Assembly (NCBI RefSeq): GCF_900100545.1
Contig: NZ_FNDP01000018.1
Location: forward strand, 1-57,305
Direction of reading: 5' to 3'
Source: Pseudobutyrivibrio sp. 49
GTDB lineage: Bacteria > Bacillota > Clostridia > Lachnospirales > Lachnospiraceae
DNA length: 57,305 bases
Of the stretch, positions 15,142-23,684 are shown one piece after another. Made by a program: the position numbers and the translations under genes. A model generated the notes under the pieces. That model had not been told where the DNA came from. It saw only the letters and a program-made list of their open reading frames with translations, and ran no database searches. The number at the start of each line of letters is the position of its first letter. The first letter of the stretch is position 1.

Positions 15142-16065
15142 TTATTTTTCGCAAGCTTTTAATACTTTGTTAGCATATTCAATTAAATCTTTAGCTTGTT
15201 GAGCAATGAGTTCTTTTTTGTCTTCAGGAATAGTAACGTTATCTTCATAGTATGGTAAAGATGAAAAAGCTTTAAATACTTGACTTGTCTTTTTAGGTAG
15301 TACCTTTTTTTCTTGTTTCTCTTTGGTATCAGAATCTTTTGTCAAACTTTCTAATATGGTATCTATTACGGCTGTTGTTATTTCTCCATCATTAAGATCA
15401 TTAAAAGATTTTATGAAGAGTTTTTCCTTTCCCTCGGGAATTTTATTGCAACTATCTAACAGATAAACAAAAGGAATGTCTTCTCGTTTAAACAAATCTT
15501 GAAGATTAGTATCAATCTTTAGAATCTGCTTATACCTACGCTGCATTGCTCCTTTATACCCAAACTTACGTTCGATTGCCTCTGTTACCTTTTTCTCGCC
15601 TTTTCTTCTTAGTAGATTTTCATATTCTACTAGTTGTTTAGCTATATAATATGGTCGCGGAGTTCTTTGAGAGTTCATGAAAATTAGGCGCTCTATACGC
15701 TCCTCTTTTGTTGGTTCTGGACCAGAGATAACGCATGTAATCTTCTTCTCTCCTTTTTTCTTTGATGCCAATAATCTTTGATTACCAGCATAGCATAGAT
15801 ATCTTCCGCCCTTTCTTGTATATACATAGATGACTGAGTTGTTACCGATTTCATCAAAACTTTGCTCAATTTTATACATATCTTCATATCCAAAGAGCTC
15901 TTCATTGACGTCGTCTGTATCAATGAGTTCAATATCAATATCTTCTATGCGTTTATCCGTTTTTAAAGATTTTCTGTCGCTTATATCATTGGTTAAATCT
16001 TTTAGATTCAATCCACCCTTCTGCTGCTCTAATTTTTGAGCAAATTTATTTACTCTTTCTGCCAT
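15142..16065 (-). CDS. parB: ParB-family partition protein
   Basis: The 307-aa protein follows parA by 10 nt. Residues 1-50 are charged and probably contact ParA. GRYLCYAGNQRLLASKK (about 87-103) corresponds to the ParB N-terminal 'GxRR' CTP-binding region, with QRL in place of RR. RTPRPYYIAKQLVEYENLL (about 133-151) begins the HTH part, which continues through GYKGAMQRRYKQI. The C-terminus is helical and may dimerise. It should load onto a centromere near 16,864-16,925 and work with ParA to segregate the replicon. A good ribosome site (AAGGAGAATACA) precedes the ATG. Confidence 0.82.
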   Translation of the reverse strand: MAERVNKFAQKLEQQKGGLNLKDLTNDISDRKSLKTDKRIEDIDIELIDTDDVNEELFGYEDMYKIEQSFDEIGNNSVIYVYTRKGGRYLCYAGNQRLLASKKKGEKKITCVISGPEPTKEERIERLIFMNSQRTPRPYYIAKQLVEYENLLRRKGEKKVTEAIERKFGYKGAMQRRYKQILKIDTNLQDLFKREDIPFVYLLDSCNKIPEGKEKLFIKSFNDLNDGEITTAVIDTILESLTKDSDTKEKQEKKVLPKKTSQVFKAFSSLPYYEDNVTIPEDKKELIAQQAKDLIEYANKVLKACEK

Positions 16066-16075
16066 TGTATTCTCC

Positions 16076-16849
16076 TTAATTATTTGTTGTTTCAGCTATA
16101 ATTGCATCCGCAACTTTTGAATACTCTAATGAAGATATATGAGCTGGTTTTCTGATTGATACTGGAATACCATCAATTTCTCCCTTAGTTACCTCAACGG
16201 AATTTGGAATCTCAGCCAAAACATTGTATTCGTTTTCAAGTAGTTCTGTTATATCTTTACTGTCATTATTGCGAGCGATTTTTGTGATGATAATACCAAA
16301 GAATTTAGTGTCATATTCATATAAAGATATAGCTCTTGAAATTACTTTACAGTAATATTCTAAACCTTTGAGCGCTTGGTATCCGGGTTCAACGCAGCCA
16401 ATAATATAATCTGAAGCTGCGATGTCATTAATGGATATAATACCAAGAGATGGAAGACAATCGATACAAATATAGTCATATTCTTTATCAATCTTTTTGA
16501 GTATGTTTTTTATAAGACGGTCATTTCCAGGACGTGAAACAAATTCTAAATCTCCATTTGCCATTGTAATGTCTGTTGGCAAAATGGAGAGCGTTCCATC
16601 TTCATTTAGTGGGACGATACACTTGTGTATGTCCAGTGCTCCATCTGTGTCATATAGTAAAGATGCTAAGTTTTGCCCCTCATAGTCTTCAGGCACCAAG
16701 CCTGAAATAATTGTTAATGAAGCCTGTGGGTCTGAATCAACCATTAAGACCTTATACCCTCTTTTTGAAAGTTGCGCAGAAACGTTGATTGTGTCTGTAC
16801 TTTTTCCACAACCACCTTTCTGGTTGCCAAAAATTATAGTTTTTGCCAT
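16076..16849 (-). CDS. parA: ParA/Soj-family partition ATPase
   Basis: The 257-aa protein has deviant Walker A NQKGGCGKST (residues 9-18, with the signature Lys), VLMVDSDPQ as Walker A', and YICIDCLPSLG as Walker B. It is of normal length for a type Ib ParA without an N-terminal DNA-binding domain, so the upstream operon site is more likely bound by ParB or another factor. It is the first gene of parAB, next to rep and oriV, and drives plasmid partition. The ATG follows AAGGAGAATAAT. Confidence 0.88.
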   Translation of the reverse strand: MAKTIIFGNQKGGCGKSTDTINVSAQLSKRGYKVLMVDSDPQASLTIISGLVPEDYEGQNLASLLYDTDGALDIHKCIVPLNEDGTLSILPTDITMANGDLEFVSRPGNDRLIKNILKKIDKEYDYICIDCLPSLGIISINDIAASDYIIGCVEPGYQALKGLEYYCKVISRAISLYEYDTKFFGIIITKIARNNDSKDITELLENEYNVLAEIPNSVEVTKGEIDGIPVSIRKPAHISSLEYSKVADAIIAETTNN

Positions 16850-16863
16850 ATTATTCTCCTTAT

Positions 16864-16925
16864 AAACGCTAATGGATTAGCATAATTGTTAAATAAATAA
16901 CAATGCTGCTAATTGATTAGCGTTT
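16864..16925. promoter_or_regulatory. Palindromic centromere/operator upstream of parA
   Basis: Two copies of GCTAATnnATTAGC (16,868-16,881 and 16,908-16,921) are themselves palindromes and lie in a larger imperfect inverted repeat with AACGCTAAT and ATTAGCGTT at its ends. ParB binding sites and par operators have this form and position. Which of the two roles it plays cannot be told from sequence. Confidence 0.65.
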
Positions 16926-17082
16926 TTATTTCATAAAAATAGTTTAACAAAAACTATTTCATTTTCAAGAAAAATGGACGATTTTATGGTTAAAAATAAA
17001 ATTTGATACGTTCGCGGAAACCTCCGTCATATTTAATACATAGGCAAATTGCCTTGTGAAAAAATGATATGGAGGTGTGAAG

Positions 17083-19329
17083 ATGGATTATACTTATCTC
17101 ACAGAATTATCTGCGGAAGAACAGATTCAAATGCAAAAAAACTTTGTAAATACAATTATTCCAAATGAAAAAAGGTTAATGTTTTATTGTGAATTAAAAA
17201 ACAGGATGAATCAGGTGGGAGTGGTTAATATTGAACCATTTCTAAGACCGCATTATACAGATGTGGATCATTATGTATCAATTAATCGATTCCATTATTC
17301 AGAAAATGGAACAATGCCAAAAAGAGAAGCAAAAAATGTTGCAGCAATGCAAACAATGTATATTGATCTTGATTGTAGCAATCATAATAGAAGAATTGAA
17401 CATGAAATAAATAACACGTATTGTTTATTACAGGAGTGGATTCATAATGGATTAATACCGGAGGCAACTATGATAAATGATACAGGTAAAGGTTTGGCTT
17501 TATTTTATGTTTTGGACTCGTCAATTCACCCAACAGATAAAAATGTAAAGATGGTTAATCTGTACGATTTCATCTATAGAGGATTGGCAAAACTAATAAA
17601 AGCAAAACTTGAAGAAAGTGATTTGAGAGTATTAGGCTTGGATATGAAAGTTGTTGCTGAACATTCAAGAATATGTCGGTTGCCTGGCACACTGAATACT
17701 AAATCTAAAACATGGTGTCAAATAATATATGATTCGAATAAGAGATATAGCTTAAAGGAATTAAGAGCATATTTACCAGCTCGTGAATGTGTAAACAAGG
17801 AAAAGAAAAAAATATATGAATTTAATGAGCTGAGAAATCATAGTAAAAGTGATTCTATCAGATTACAACAAATGAGAGAGATACAGTCATCAAGATACGA
17901 TTGGAATGGATATCATCAGATATTTTGTTTCATGTATTATGGAAGAGCCAGAAGTTGTATGTCACATAAAGAAGCAGCAGAAGCATTAAGGTGGTTTAAT
18001 GCTGGATTTAGAGATAGACAATTAGAGCATTATCAAATCGAAGAAATAATAAGAAATGATAGAGTAAGAAGATACAGTGGAAGTAGAATAAAACAGGAAT
18101 TAAATCTAGAGGCTGAAGATGCTCATAGATTTGGTCTTGATATAAATTATGGTTGGGTAGACAGAGATGCAGAACGAAAGCAAATTAACGTAGACAAGAA
18201 ACTTGAGCGCGATAAGATGGTTATCCAGGCGATAATTGAAAGCGAGAGCATGAACGATGTAGCAGCAAGAACAAATGTTCCTAAAAGAACATGTGAAGAT
18301 ATAGCAAGAAGATATGGATGCAACATGAGGAATAAGCTTAAGAGTGTTGATGATATTGATTGGGATAGCATACGTGAGGAGAAGATTAGAGTTAAACATA
18401 GGAATATAAAAACCGCAGAAAATTCCACTATCGTTACTAACATAGAATTAACGGAACGTATGAAGGCAAGATCAATAGTTAATGAAACATATGTCAAAGA
18501 ATACTTTGAATTTATCGAATCTGAATTGAAACAATCTTCTACCAGAGCAATAGAATGGTTTCAAAATGATGTGCTTGATAATGACGACACTGTTAAACGA
18601 ACCCTATTAATAAACGCACTTGCTATTGTGGCTGATCTATATGACAGTAGCAAGTTCCTTAAGTATCAAATAGATGGAATCGATATTGTGGCAACCTGGG
18701 CCACTACCGGATTTGATTCCAATGGATTTATTATTAACAAGAAAAAATATGATCTGAAAACAATTTTTAATTACAAATCAAAAGGAAACGAGTTCATCGT
18801 TGACATTCAATATAAGGATAGAAATATTGTTCCAGATTTCTCTTATAGAACAAATGAAAATAGATACTTTGATAAAAGATACGAAATAGCTGCAAACCGA
18901 ATGGAAACAATCAGATATCGCCAGTTGGAAGAAGTATTATCAAGAGCCGTCGATACGTGCCCAAATTCAGCCGTTAAGGCTGGTCTAGATCATTTGTTGT
19001 TCAGATTGCCATATGTAACGAATAAACGCTTCTATGGGCTGTATAACACGATTATGGAGGCGGAAGATTGGGACGATATGGTGAATCGTATCTTAGAGAA
19101 TGTTTCGAAGAAGAAGAATCCTGAAATAGATGATTTAATCAAGTTCACAGGCCATAGAAAAACTAGTCCATTTAAAACGAGGGCTCAAAGAGTAGCGCAA
19201 CAGAAGAACAGGGAACGCTTAAAGCAAATCCGTGAGAATGGTGACGGTAATAAAACTGTCCAGTATGAACCTATCAAGCATATGAAGTTTGACATTTATG
19301 ATGGGAATGGTTGGACGAAAACGGCGTAA
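17083..19329 (+). CDS. Archaeo-eukaryotic-type primase/replication protein (PrimPol-like)
   Basis: The 748-aa product starts at the ATG at 17,083, seven bases after GGAGG. MQTMYIDLDCSN (about 90-101) supplies the D-x-D metal motif of AEP primases. MINDTGKGLALFYVL (about 128-142) matches their 'SGxGxHxYW' strand, and HSRICRLPGTLNTKS (about 195-209) matches the R-x-P-G-T-x-N-x-K motif. The C-terminal 500 residues include a small HTH-like segment (DVAARTNVPKRTCEDIARRY) and no visible helicase motif. It would synthesise primers for plasmid replication. A palindrome AGGCAAATTGCCT (17,042-17,054) precedes it. Confidence 0.7.
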   Translation: MDYTYLTELSAEEQIQMQKNFVNTIIPNEKRLMFYCELKNRMNQVGVVNIEPFLRPHYTDVDHYVSINRFHYSENGTMPKREAKNVAAMQTMYIDLDCSNHNRRIEHEINNTYCLLQEWIHNGLIPEATMINDTGKGLALFYVLDSSIHPTDKNVKMVNLYDFIYRGLAKLIKAKLEESDLRVLGLDMKVVAEHSRICRLPGTLNTKSKTWCQIIYDSNKRYSLKELRAYLPARECVNKEKKKIYEFNELRNHSKSDSIRLQQMREIQSSRYDWNGYHQIFCFMYYGRARSCMSHKEAAEALRWFNAGFRDRQLEHYQIEEIIRNDRVRRYSGSRIKQELNLEAEDAHRFGLDINYGWVDRDAERKQINVDKKLERDKMVIQAIIESESMNDVAARTNVPKRTCEDIARRYGCNMRNKLKSVDDIDWDSIREEKIRVKHRNIKTAENSTIVTNIELTERMKARSIVNETYVKEYFEFIESELKQSSTRAIEWFQNDVLDNDDTVKRTLLINALAIVADLYDSSKFLKYQIDGIDIVATWATTGFDSNGFIINKKKYDLKTIFNYKSKGNEFIVDIQYKDRNIVPDFSYRTNENRYFDKRYEIAANRMETIRYRQLEEVLSRAVDTCPNSAVKAGLDHLLFRLPYVTNKRFYGLYNTIMEAEDWDDMVNRILENVSKKKNPEIDDLIKFTGHRKTSPFKTRAQRVAQQKNRERLKQIRENGDGNKTVQYEPIKHMKFDIYDGNGWTKTA

Positions 19330-19347
19330 AACCGTTAAAAATCTCAA

Positions 19348-19917
19348 TTGTCTGTGAAGATTTACAAATGGTTTGAGAAATTTATTTGTGATTATGAGCT
19401 TGTATCACTGGTTAAAACTAGAGTTGACTACGAGTATATCGTAGAAATGCTAAGAGGCTTCATGGATACAATTAACCAGGATGATGAAGATACTGATGAC
19501 GTTCAGTTTAGCGTCGACGTGGCTCAGATTAAACAGATTATTCTTGAGTACTCTAACAGCAATCCAAAGCTTGGAAAGCTCATCGCAGATATATTAGATG
19601 ACATTCTCAAGCAGAAAGAGAAGTATGTTTGTCAGGATATTTCTGTGATTATTAATGTGGCTAGATACGGTGCAATTGACTCAGAAATCCAGCGTTTCGT
19701 TGATAAGTGGTATCTAGATTTTGACGAGGTAAAGTACGAAGCATATAATTATCATGATGGTAAGCTTCAGAATGAAACTAAGCTTAAGGAAAATGCTGAT
19801 TATGCTAAGTACAAGGAAGAAACAGAGGCGCCATTGGCTAAGTTCTTGTTCTATACCGAGTTGATAGAGGCATTCCATAAGGATTTGATGGAAGAGATAG
19901 CACCATTGTTTGCATAA
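19348..19917 (+). CDS. Hypothetical protein, in frame with the primase
   Basis: The 189-aa frame begins at a TTG with no ribosome site and lies in the same frame as the primase gene, separated by two in-frame stop codons within 20 nt. It may be translated by coupling, or be a detached C-terminal part. The product is acidic and helical, with no motif I recognise (FEKFICDYELVSLVKTRV..., KLIADILDDILKQKEK). Codon use looks like a real gene. Confidence 0.45.
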   Translation: MSVKIYKWFEKFICDYELVSLVKTRVDYEYIVEMLRGFMDTINQDDEDTDDVQFSVDVAQIKQIILEYSNSNPKLGKLIADILDDILKQKEKYVCQDISVIINVARYGAIDSEIQRFVDKWYLDFDEVKYEAYNYHDGKLQNETKLKENADYAKYKEETEAPLAKFLFYTELIEAFHKDLMEEIAPLFA

Positions 19918-19957
19918 ATGATGGGAAAAGAAAATTGATAATTATATAGTGTGAGAG

Positions 19958-20179
19958 GCAAATATACTTAGACGCGGCCGTGGTTGTTGGCGAGAAGTCA
20001 TCCTATCGATAGCGGGGTAACTTTTTTAACAATTCTCAATGGTTTAGATTTTTGTTTCTTTAGTTCGGAAGGAGATGTACACATGGCAATTACAAAGGCG
20101 ATTATTACAACAACTACAACTCTTTATGCTAACCATATAAGTGGAACGATAGAACGCGGCTCCCTCTAAGTATATTTGC
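19958..20179. repeat. 222-bp element bounded by a perfect 15-bp inverted repeat
   Basis: GCAAATATACTTAGA at 19,958-19,972 is repeated exactly inverted at 20,165-20,179. Between the arms are CGCGGC in direct orientation near each end, a near-palindrome ATCGAT region, and a 28-codon ORF with a strong ribosome site whose last codons lie in the right arm. No target-site duplication is visible. It could be a MITE-like element, an RNA leader with a long closing stem that controls the downstream deaminase-like gene, or a retron-like RNA without reverse transcriptase. Confidence 0.5.
20083..20169 (+). CDS. 28-aa leader-like peptide inside the inverted repeat
   Basis: The ATG follows GGAAGGAGATGTACAC, one of the best ribosome sites in the region. 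The peptide begins MAITKAIITTTTTLYANHIS and ends IERGSL. The six Thr codons in a short peptide, and a stop inside a long RNA stem 59 nt before the next gene, recall attenuator leader peptides. Whether Thr supply is the signal is speculation. Confidence 0.45.
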   Translation: MAITKAIITTTTTLYANHISGTIERGSL

Positions 20180-20227
20180 TTTAATAACACTAAAAATGTG
20201 GGTTTTTGAAAGGTGGGAGAAGGTGCA

Positions 20228-21658
20228 ATGATTGAGGACAGAATAATTATTGAATATCCTTGTCAGGAGATTGAAGGAACTGAAAAAACAAATAAAAAGA
20301 TAATAGGATTAGAATATGTCATTACCTCAGATGAGAAAGGTCTTAAAGATGTAAAGTTATCTACGACTGATAACGAATTGATGAATGACAATCGTATGGA
20401 TTATCACGATGAAATCGACGAGGTTGAGCTAATCGGCGATCACTTTCTTTCATTGGATACATGCATGAAGCTGCAACGGGCATTAGAGGAATCAGATTAT
20501 AAAGATTTTGAGAAAGCTGTTTTAATTGCAAAGAACGATTTAGCAGTACGTGAATACATAAATATTGGTGCTGAAACAATTGGTGCTATAAATGCGATTA
20601 TTGAACAGCAGATGGAAGAATTGCAAGCAGATTATAATCGAAGCTTAATTAGCTTTATTGAACGGCACGTTGACAATTGGGAGACAATTACTTGTGAAGA
20701 AATTGATGAGTACGATTCAATAAGCCAGATTTCTGGTGTTGCACAGGTACTGGAAAAGCTTGACGAGTATAGAAGTGAAGGGCATTTGCATGCACCGTAT
20801 TATATTTATGATCAACTGGCATCTATAGTAGATTCTGATTATAAAGAAAAGAGAATAATAGCTAAAAGAGTCCATTTAGTCCAAAGATATGGAATAAGAG
20901 ATGGTGTTAATGATTCCAAACATAAACTTTTTTGTTGTATGGTTCTGGATTATGACGATTATAAATCTTATCTGATAAGTGCTAAAAATACCTATTTAGC
21001 TGGGTACCAACTGAGGATTAATCAGTATTTCACAAGCGGGTTAACTGCAGATGAAGAAGATGCTATTAATTCTATGAGGAACTATGTGAAGTCGGCGTGC
21101 AAGGGAAAGAAGTTAAAAAAATATAATGGTACTTATCCAAGAGGAAAAGGTGGAAAGTGTTTTGGAACGCTATTTGCTAAAAATAGTGGATATAACAGAT
21201 TTGCGTTTAGTGGCTTTTCAGATTTTAATGAAAAAAATCTGAAGGAAAAACTACTAATGTATAATATACCAAACTCTTCTGGTAGACTTATAGATGTAAT
21301 AAACCAGTTGGATTCGATTTTTAGTCATACATACAATATGAGGGCTGAGCGGACAAACCTAAATGAACCGTATATTGATGTTCGTAATAGTTGTGTTCCA
21401 CTACACAGAGAATTGAAAAACGGACCTCTTGATACAGCAGATAAGAGAAGAAGATATAGTTGCTGTGAACAGAAAATGTTTAGTCATATCAATCTTAGTG
21501 CTGCTAAATATGATGATGTTAAAGTGTTTACAGTTTTCGAGCCTTGTAAGAATTGTTTAAGGTTATTGAAATATTGTAAACCAAGATGTAATAGTATTAC
21601 GGCATATTATATTGATGATATTGTAAATGGCACCATTGGTTGTAAAAGTATTTCATAG
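20228..21658 (+). CDS. Protein with C-terminal cytidine-deaminase-like domain
   Basis: I start at the ATG at 20,228 (GGGAGAAGGTGCA upstream), giving 476 aa. The last 70 residues carry YSCCEQKMFSHI (about 410-421), with the C-x-E zinc/catalytic motif, and FEPCKNCLRLL (about 437-447), the P-C-x-x-C motif, in the order of the cytidine-deaminase fold found in nucleic-acid and toxin deaminases. CKPRC follows. The N-terminal 400 residues are mostly helical and unrecognised; KGKKLKKY could contact nucleic acid. No immunity gene is obvious. A mobile-element-linked deaminase could edit or deplete nucleotides, or modify nucleic acid, perhaps in phage defence. It has its own terminator and an inverted-repeat leader. 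Confidence 0.6.
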   Translation: MIEDRIIIEYPCQEIEGTEKTNKKIIGLEYVITSDEKGLKDVKLSTTDNELMNDNRMDYHDEIDEVELIGDHFLSLDTCMKLQRALEESDYKDFEKAVLIAKNDLAVREYINIGAETIGAINAIIEQQMEELQADYNRSLISFIERHVDNWETITCEEIDEYDSISQISGVAQVLEKLDEYRSEGHLHAPYYIYDQLASIVDSDYKEKRIIAKRVHLVQRYGIRDGVNDSKHKLFCCMVLDYDDYKSYLISAKNTYLAGYQLRINQYFTSGLTADEEDAINSMRNYVKSACKGKKLKKYNGTYPRGKGGKCFGTLFAKNSGYNRFAFSGFSDFNEKNLKEKLLMYNIPNSSGRLIDVINQLDSIFSHTYNMRAERTNLNEPYIDVRNSCVPLHRELKNGPLDTADKRRRYSCCEQKMFSHINLSAAKYDDVKVFTVFEPCKNCLRLLKYCKPRCNSITAYYIDDIVNGTIGCKSIS

Positions 21659-21693
21659 AATAATGCCTTAACTAGTAGGATAATATTAGAACG

Positions 21694-21727
21694 ATAACGG
21701 TACTTGAGTAGTACCGTTATTTTTTTA
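21694..21727 (+). terminator. Rho-independent terminator of the deaminase-like gene
   Basis: ATAACGGTACT (21,694-21,704) and AGTACCGTTAT (21,710-21,720) are exact arms followed by a T run. Confidence 0.9.
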
Positions 21728-21918
21728 TGTCCGGCGAGAGCATCAAACATTATATTGCAATGAAATAGTAATTCTATATAGATAAATATAATTATGTAAT
21801 GTAAATCTAGACAATATATATCAGGTTGGTACGGCATAAAGCTAAATTGGAATTCTACGTTCAATGATTTTTGGGACATTATGATTTATAATCGAAGCAA
21901 CAAGATAACAAGAATAGA

Positions 21919-22986
21919 TTGAGAAAGATTTATAAAACGATTCGGGAAATCATTAAAAATACGCAGTTTAACGAGATGGAGAGTGATTTATTTAAAGAAT
22001 GTCCAACTGAATTGTATTCAAGTGAAGAGAATACTACTTTAGGACATAAGTATCTATCCGAATACTTCCAATCATTTATAGATGAGTTATTGAGTTTGGA
22101 AATCTTCTGTGACGATAACCCGTCAGTTAGCTTTTTAAATAAGCAATTTAGCGCCAACAAAGATTCATTGGTCGAATGTATTGTTCGAGTCAATGATGTA
22201 CTTGTAACGGATAATATGGAGGACGTTCAATTGCATTCATATTCACTGATTTCGTGTGAGGAAGCACTTGGATTTTTGGTTCTAGACAATCCTCTTACGC
22301 AAGATCATTTGACCACATTGCTAGCTAGATTCTTCGTAACACTATCTAGGTATAGCTTTACAAAAGAAGAGTACGAGGTTGGTAGAGCTAACCTGATAGC
22401 TTCTTTAGATGAATCTATGGCTAATCTGGGCAAGGCTAAGAGTATTCAGGAAGATTTAGATGAGTTTGAAGTTGATGATGTACAGAATATTGATTTTAAC
22501 CTGAAAGCTGAACAACAGTCCTTGGTACATGAGCTAAATTTGATAAAAGAGTAATTACTTAGAGAGCTTAATCATAGTACCTATTCACTTGAGCCATTAT
22601 CAGCTGAGGCCATTTATGCAGAGCTGGCAGAATCAAAGGCGTGTTATGACAGAGGAGAGGACCAAGATTTTGATGAGGCGTTAGATGAGGTTAATGATAT
22701 GATCATGCCTTTTGGGAATCAAATGAAGAATGCAAAAATGTCTGACAAGGGGTATCGTCTCTACGATGAAGTATATGATGAGGATGCAAATATACGTGGA
22801 GTAATAATGGAACTTAAAGGAAATGTAGCGAGAGTGCTATGGGCTAACTGTACTGTTGGTACAGTTGATTTTACTAAGTGTCCAGAGATTAAGCTTACTG
22901 GGAAGAGCTATGTGGGAATACCTGTAGAAGAGTTGATTATGAGGTTAGAAGGTTTGGGCTGGGAGAATAATAATGTTAACAGTTGA
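21919..22986 (+). pseudogene. Hypothetical gene interrupted by an in-frame TAA
   Basis: Two open frames, 21,919-22,554 and 22,555-22,986, are in the same phase, separated only by the TAA at 22,552-22,554. The join would read ...LVHELNLIKE-stop-LLRELNHSTYSL..., and the codons between the stop and the first downstream ATG (22,699) read as ordinary protein. The full product would be about 355 aa, acidic and helical, ending MRLEGLGWENNNVNS; no family is recognised. The 5' start is also poor (TTG without ribosome site). A pseudogene is likeliest; stop readthrough or reinitiation at 22,699 are alternatives. Confidence 0.6.
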
Positions 22987-23416
22987 AAAAATAGAGAGAT
23001 TCAATGAGTTGTTAAAAACTTGTGTTATATCAATTGATGAGTATGTAACCATCATTAACGCGTTATACATTAATAGTAAAGACAATTCTATGGATGATGT
23101 AAACGAACAAAATTCGCTGGAAAGGATAGCCATCGTAATATGTGAGCATTTTAATCTGACATTAGATCAGTTAAAGTCGAAAAATCGAAGTTCTAATGTC
23201 TCAAGACCTCGGCAGATAGCTATGTATTTAATGAGGCAATATACAGAGTTTTCGGAATCCGAGATCGGTGAATTCCTTGGTGGCAGGGATGTAGCGACGG
23301 TTATCCATTGCTCAGATAAGATTGAACGTGAGATGGTAGATGATGAAATGACTAAGGAACTAATCAAAGCAGTAACTAAGAAGTTAAGTTTTATTGAGAA
23401 GGCCAATGAAACATGA
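22973..23416 (+). CDS. Orphan DnaA domain IV-like DNA-binding protein
   Basis: The 147-aa product carries the C-terminal DnaA-box-binding domain without the AAA+ part. HFNLTLDQLKSKNRSSNVSR, PRQIAMYLMRQYTEFSESEI and then GEFLGGRDVATVIHCSDKI follow the DnaA pattern, but the usual GGRDHTTVxHA signature reads GGRDVATVIHC, so base contacts may differ. It could bind DnaA-box-like sites to tune replication or recruit or titrate the host initiator. The ATG has GGGAG seven bases upstream and overlaps the end of the preceding frame by 14 nt. Confidence 0.75.
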   Translation: MLTVEKIERFNELLKTCVISIDEYVTIINALYINSKDNSMDDVNEQNSLERIAIVICEHFNLTLDQLKSKNRSSNVSRPRQIAMYLMRQYTEFSESEIGEFLGGRDVATVIHCSDKIEREMVDDEMTKELIKAVTKKLSFIEKANET

Positions 23417-23482
23417 AACTATGGACAATTCAATCGGAGGAGGTGGTTAGAGTTTGGATGATTAAGCCAAGGAGGTAGAGTG

Positions 23483-23671
23483 ATGGAATATTCCCTTAAA
23501 GAGTTACGTCAGCTACTACGAGCTGCAATTTCTACAGAAGAAGTAAAGAAAATAAGAGGTTTAATACCAAAAGTTAACTTTGATCAGCAGAAAGTGGCAC
23601 ATCATGTTATGAATGACGGTATTTATGATGAAGACAGAATATTGATTGGGGAAAAACGTCCTGAAGACTAA
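23483..23671 (+). CDS. Small hypothetical protein (62 aa)
   Basis: AAGGAGG lies seven bases before the ATG at 23,483. The product begins MEYSLKELRQLLRAAISTEE and has a charged C-terminus (GIYDEDRILIGEKRPED). It is probably two helices. It sits in the plus-strand accessory run and nearly abuts the next gene. Function unknown. Confidence 0.55.
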   Translation: MEYSLKELRQLLRAAISTEEVKKIRGLIPKVNFDQQKVAHHVMNDGIYDEDRILIGEKRPED

Positions 23672-23684
23672 AAAGGTGAATTTT

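Noticed and set aside
17282-18497. Antisense ORFs within the primase gene
   Set aside because: Shadows of the primase frame; none has start signals.
19958-20179. Retron msr-msd RNA
   Set aside because: The inverted ends fit, but there is no reverse transcriptase gene anywhere in the window, so a retron cannot be supported.
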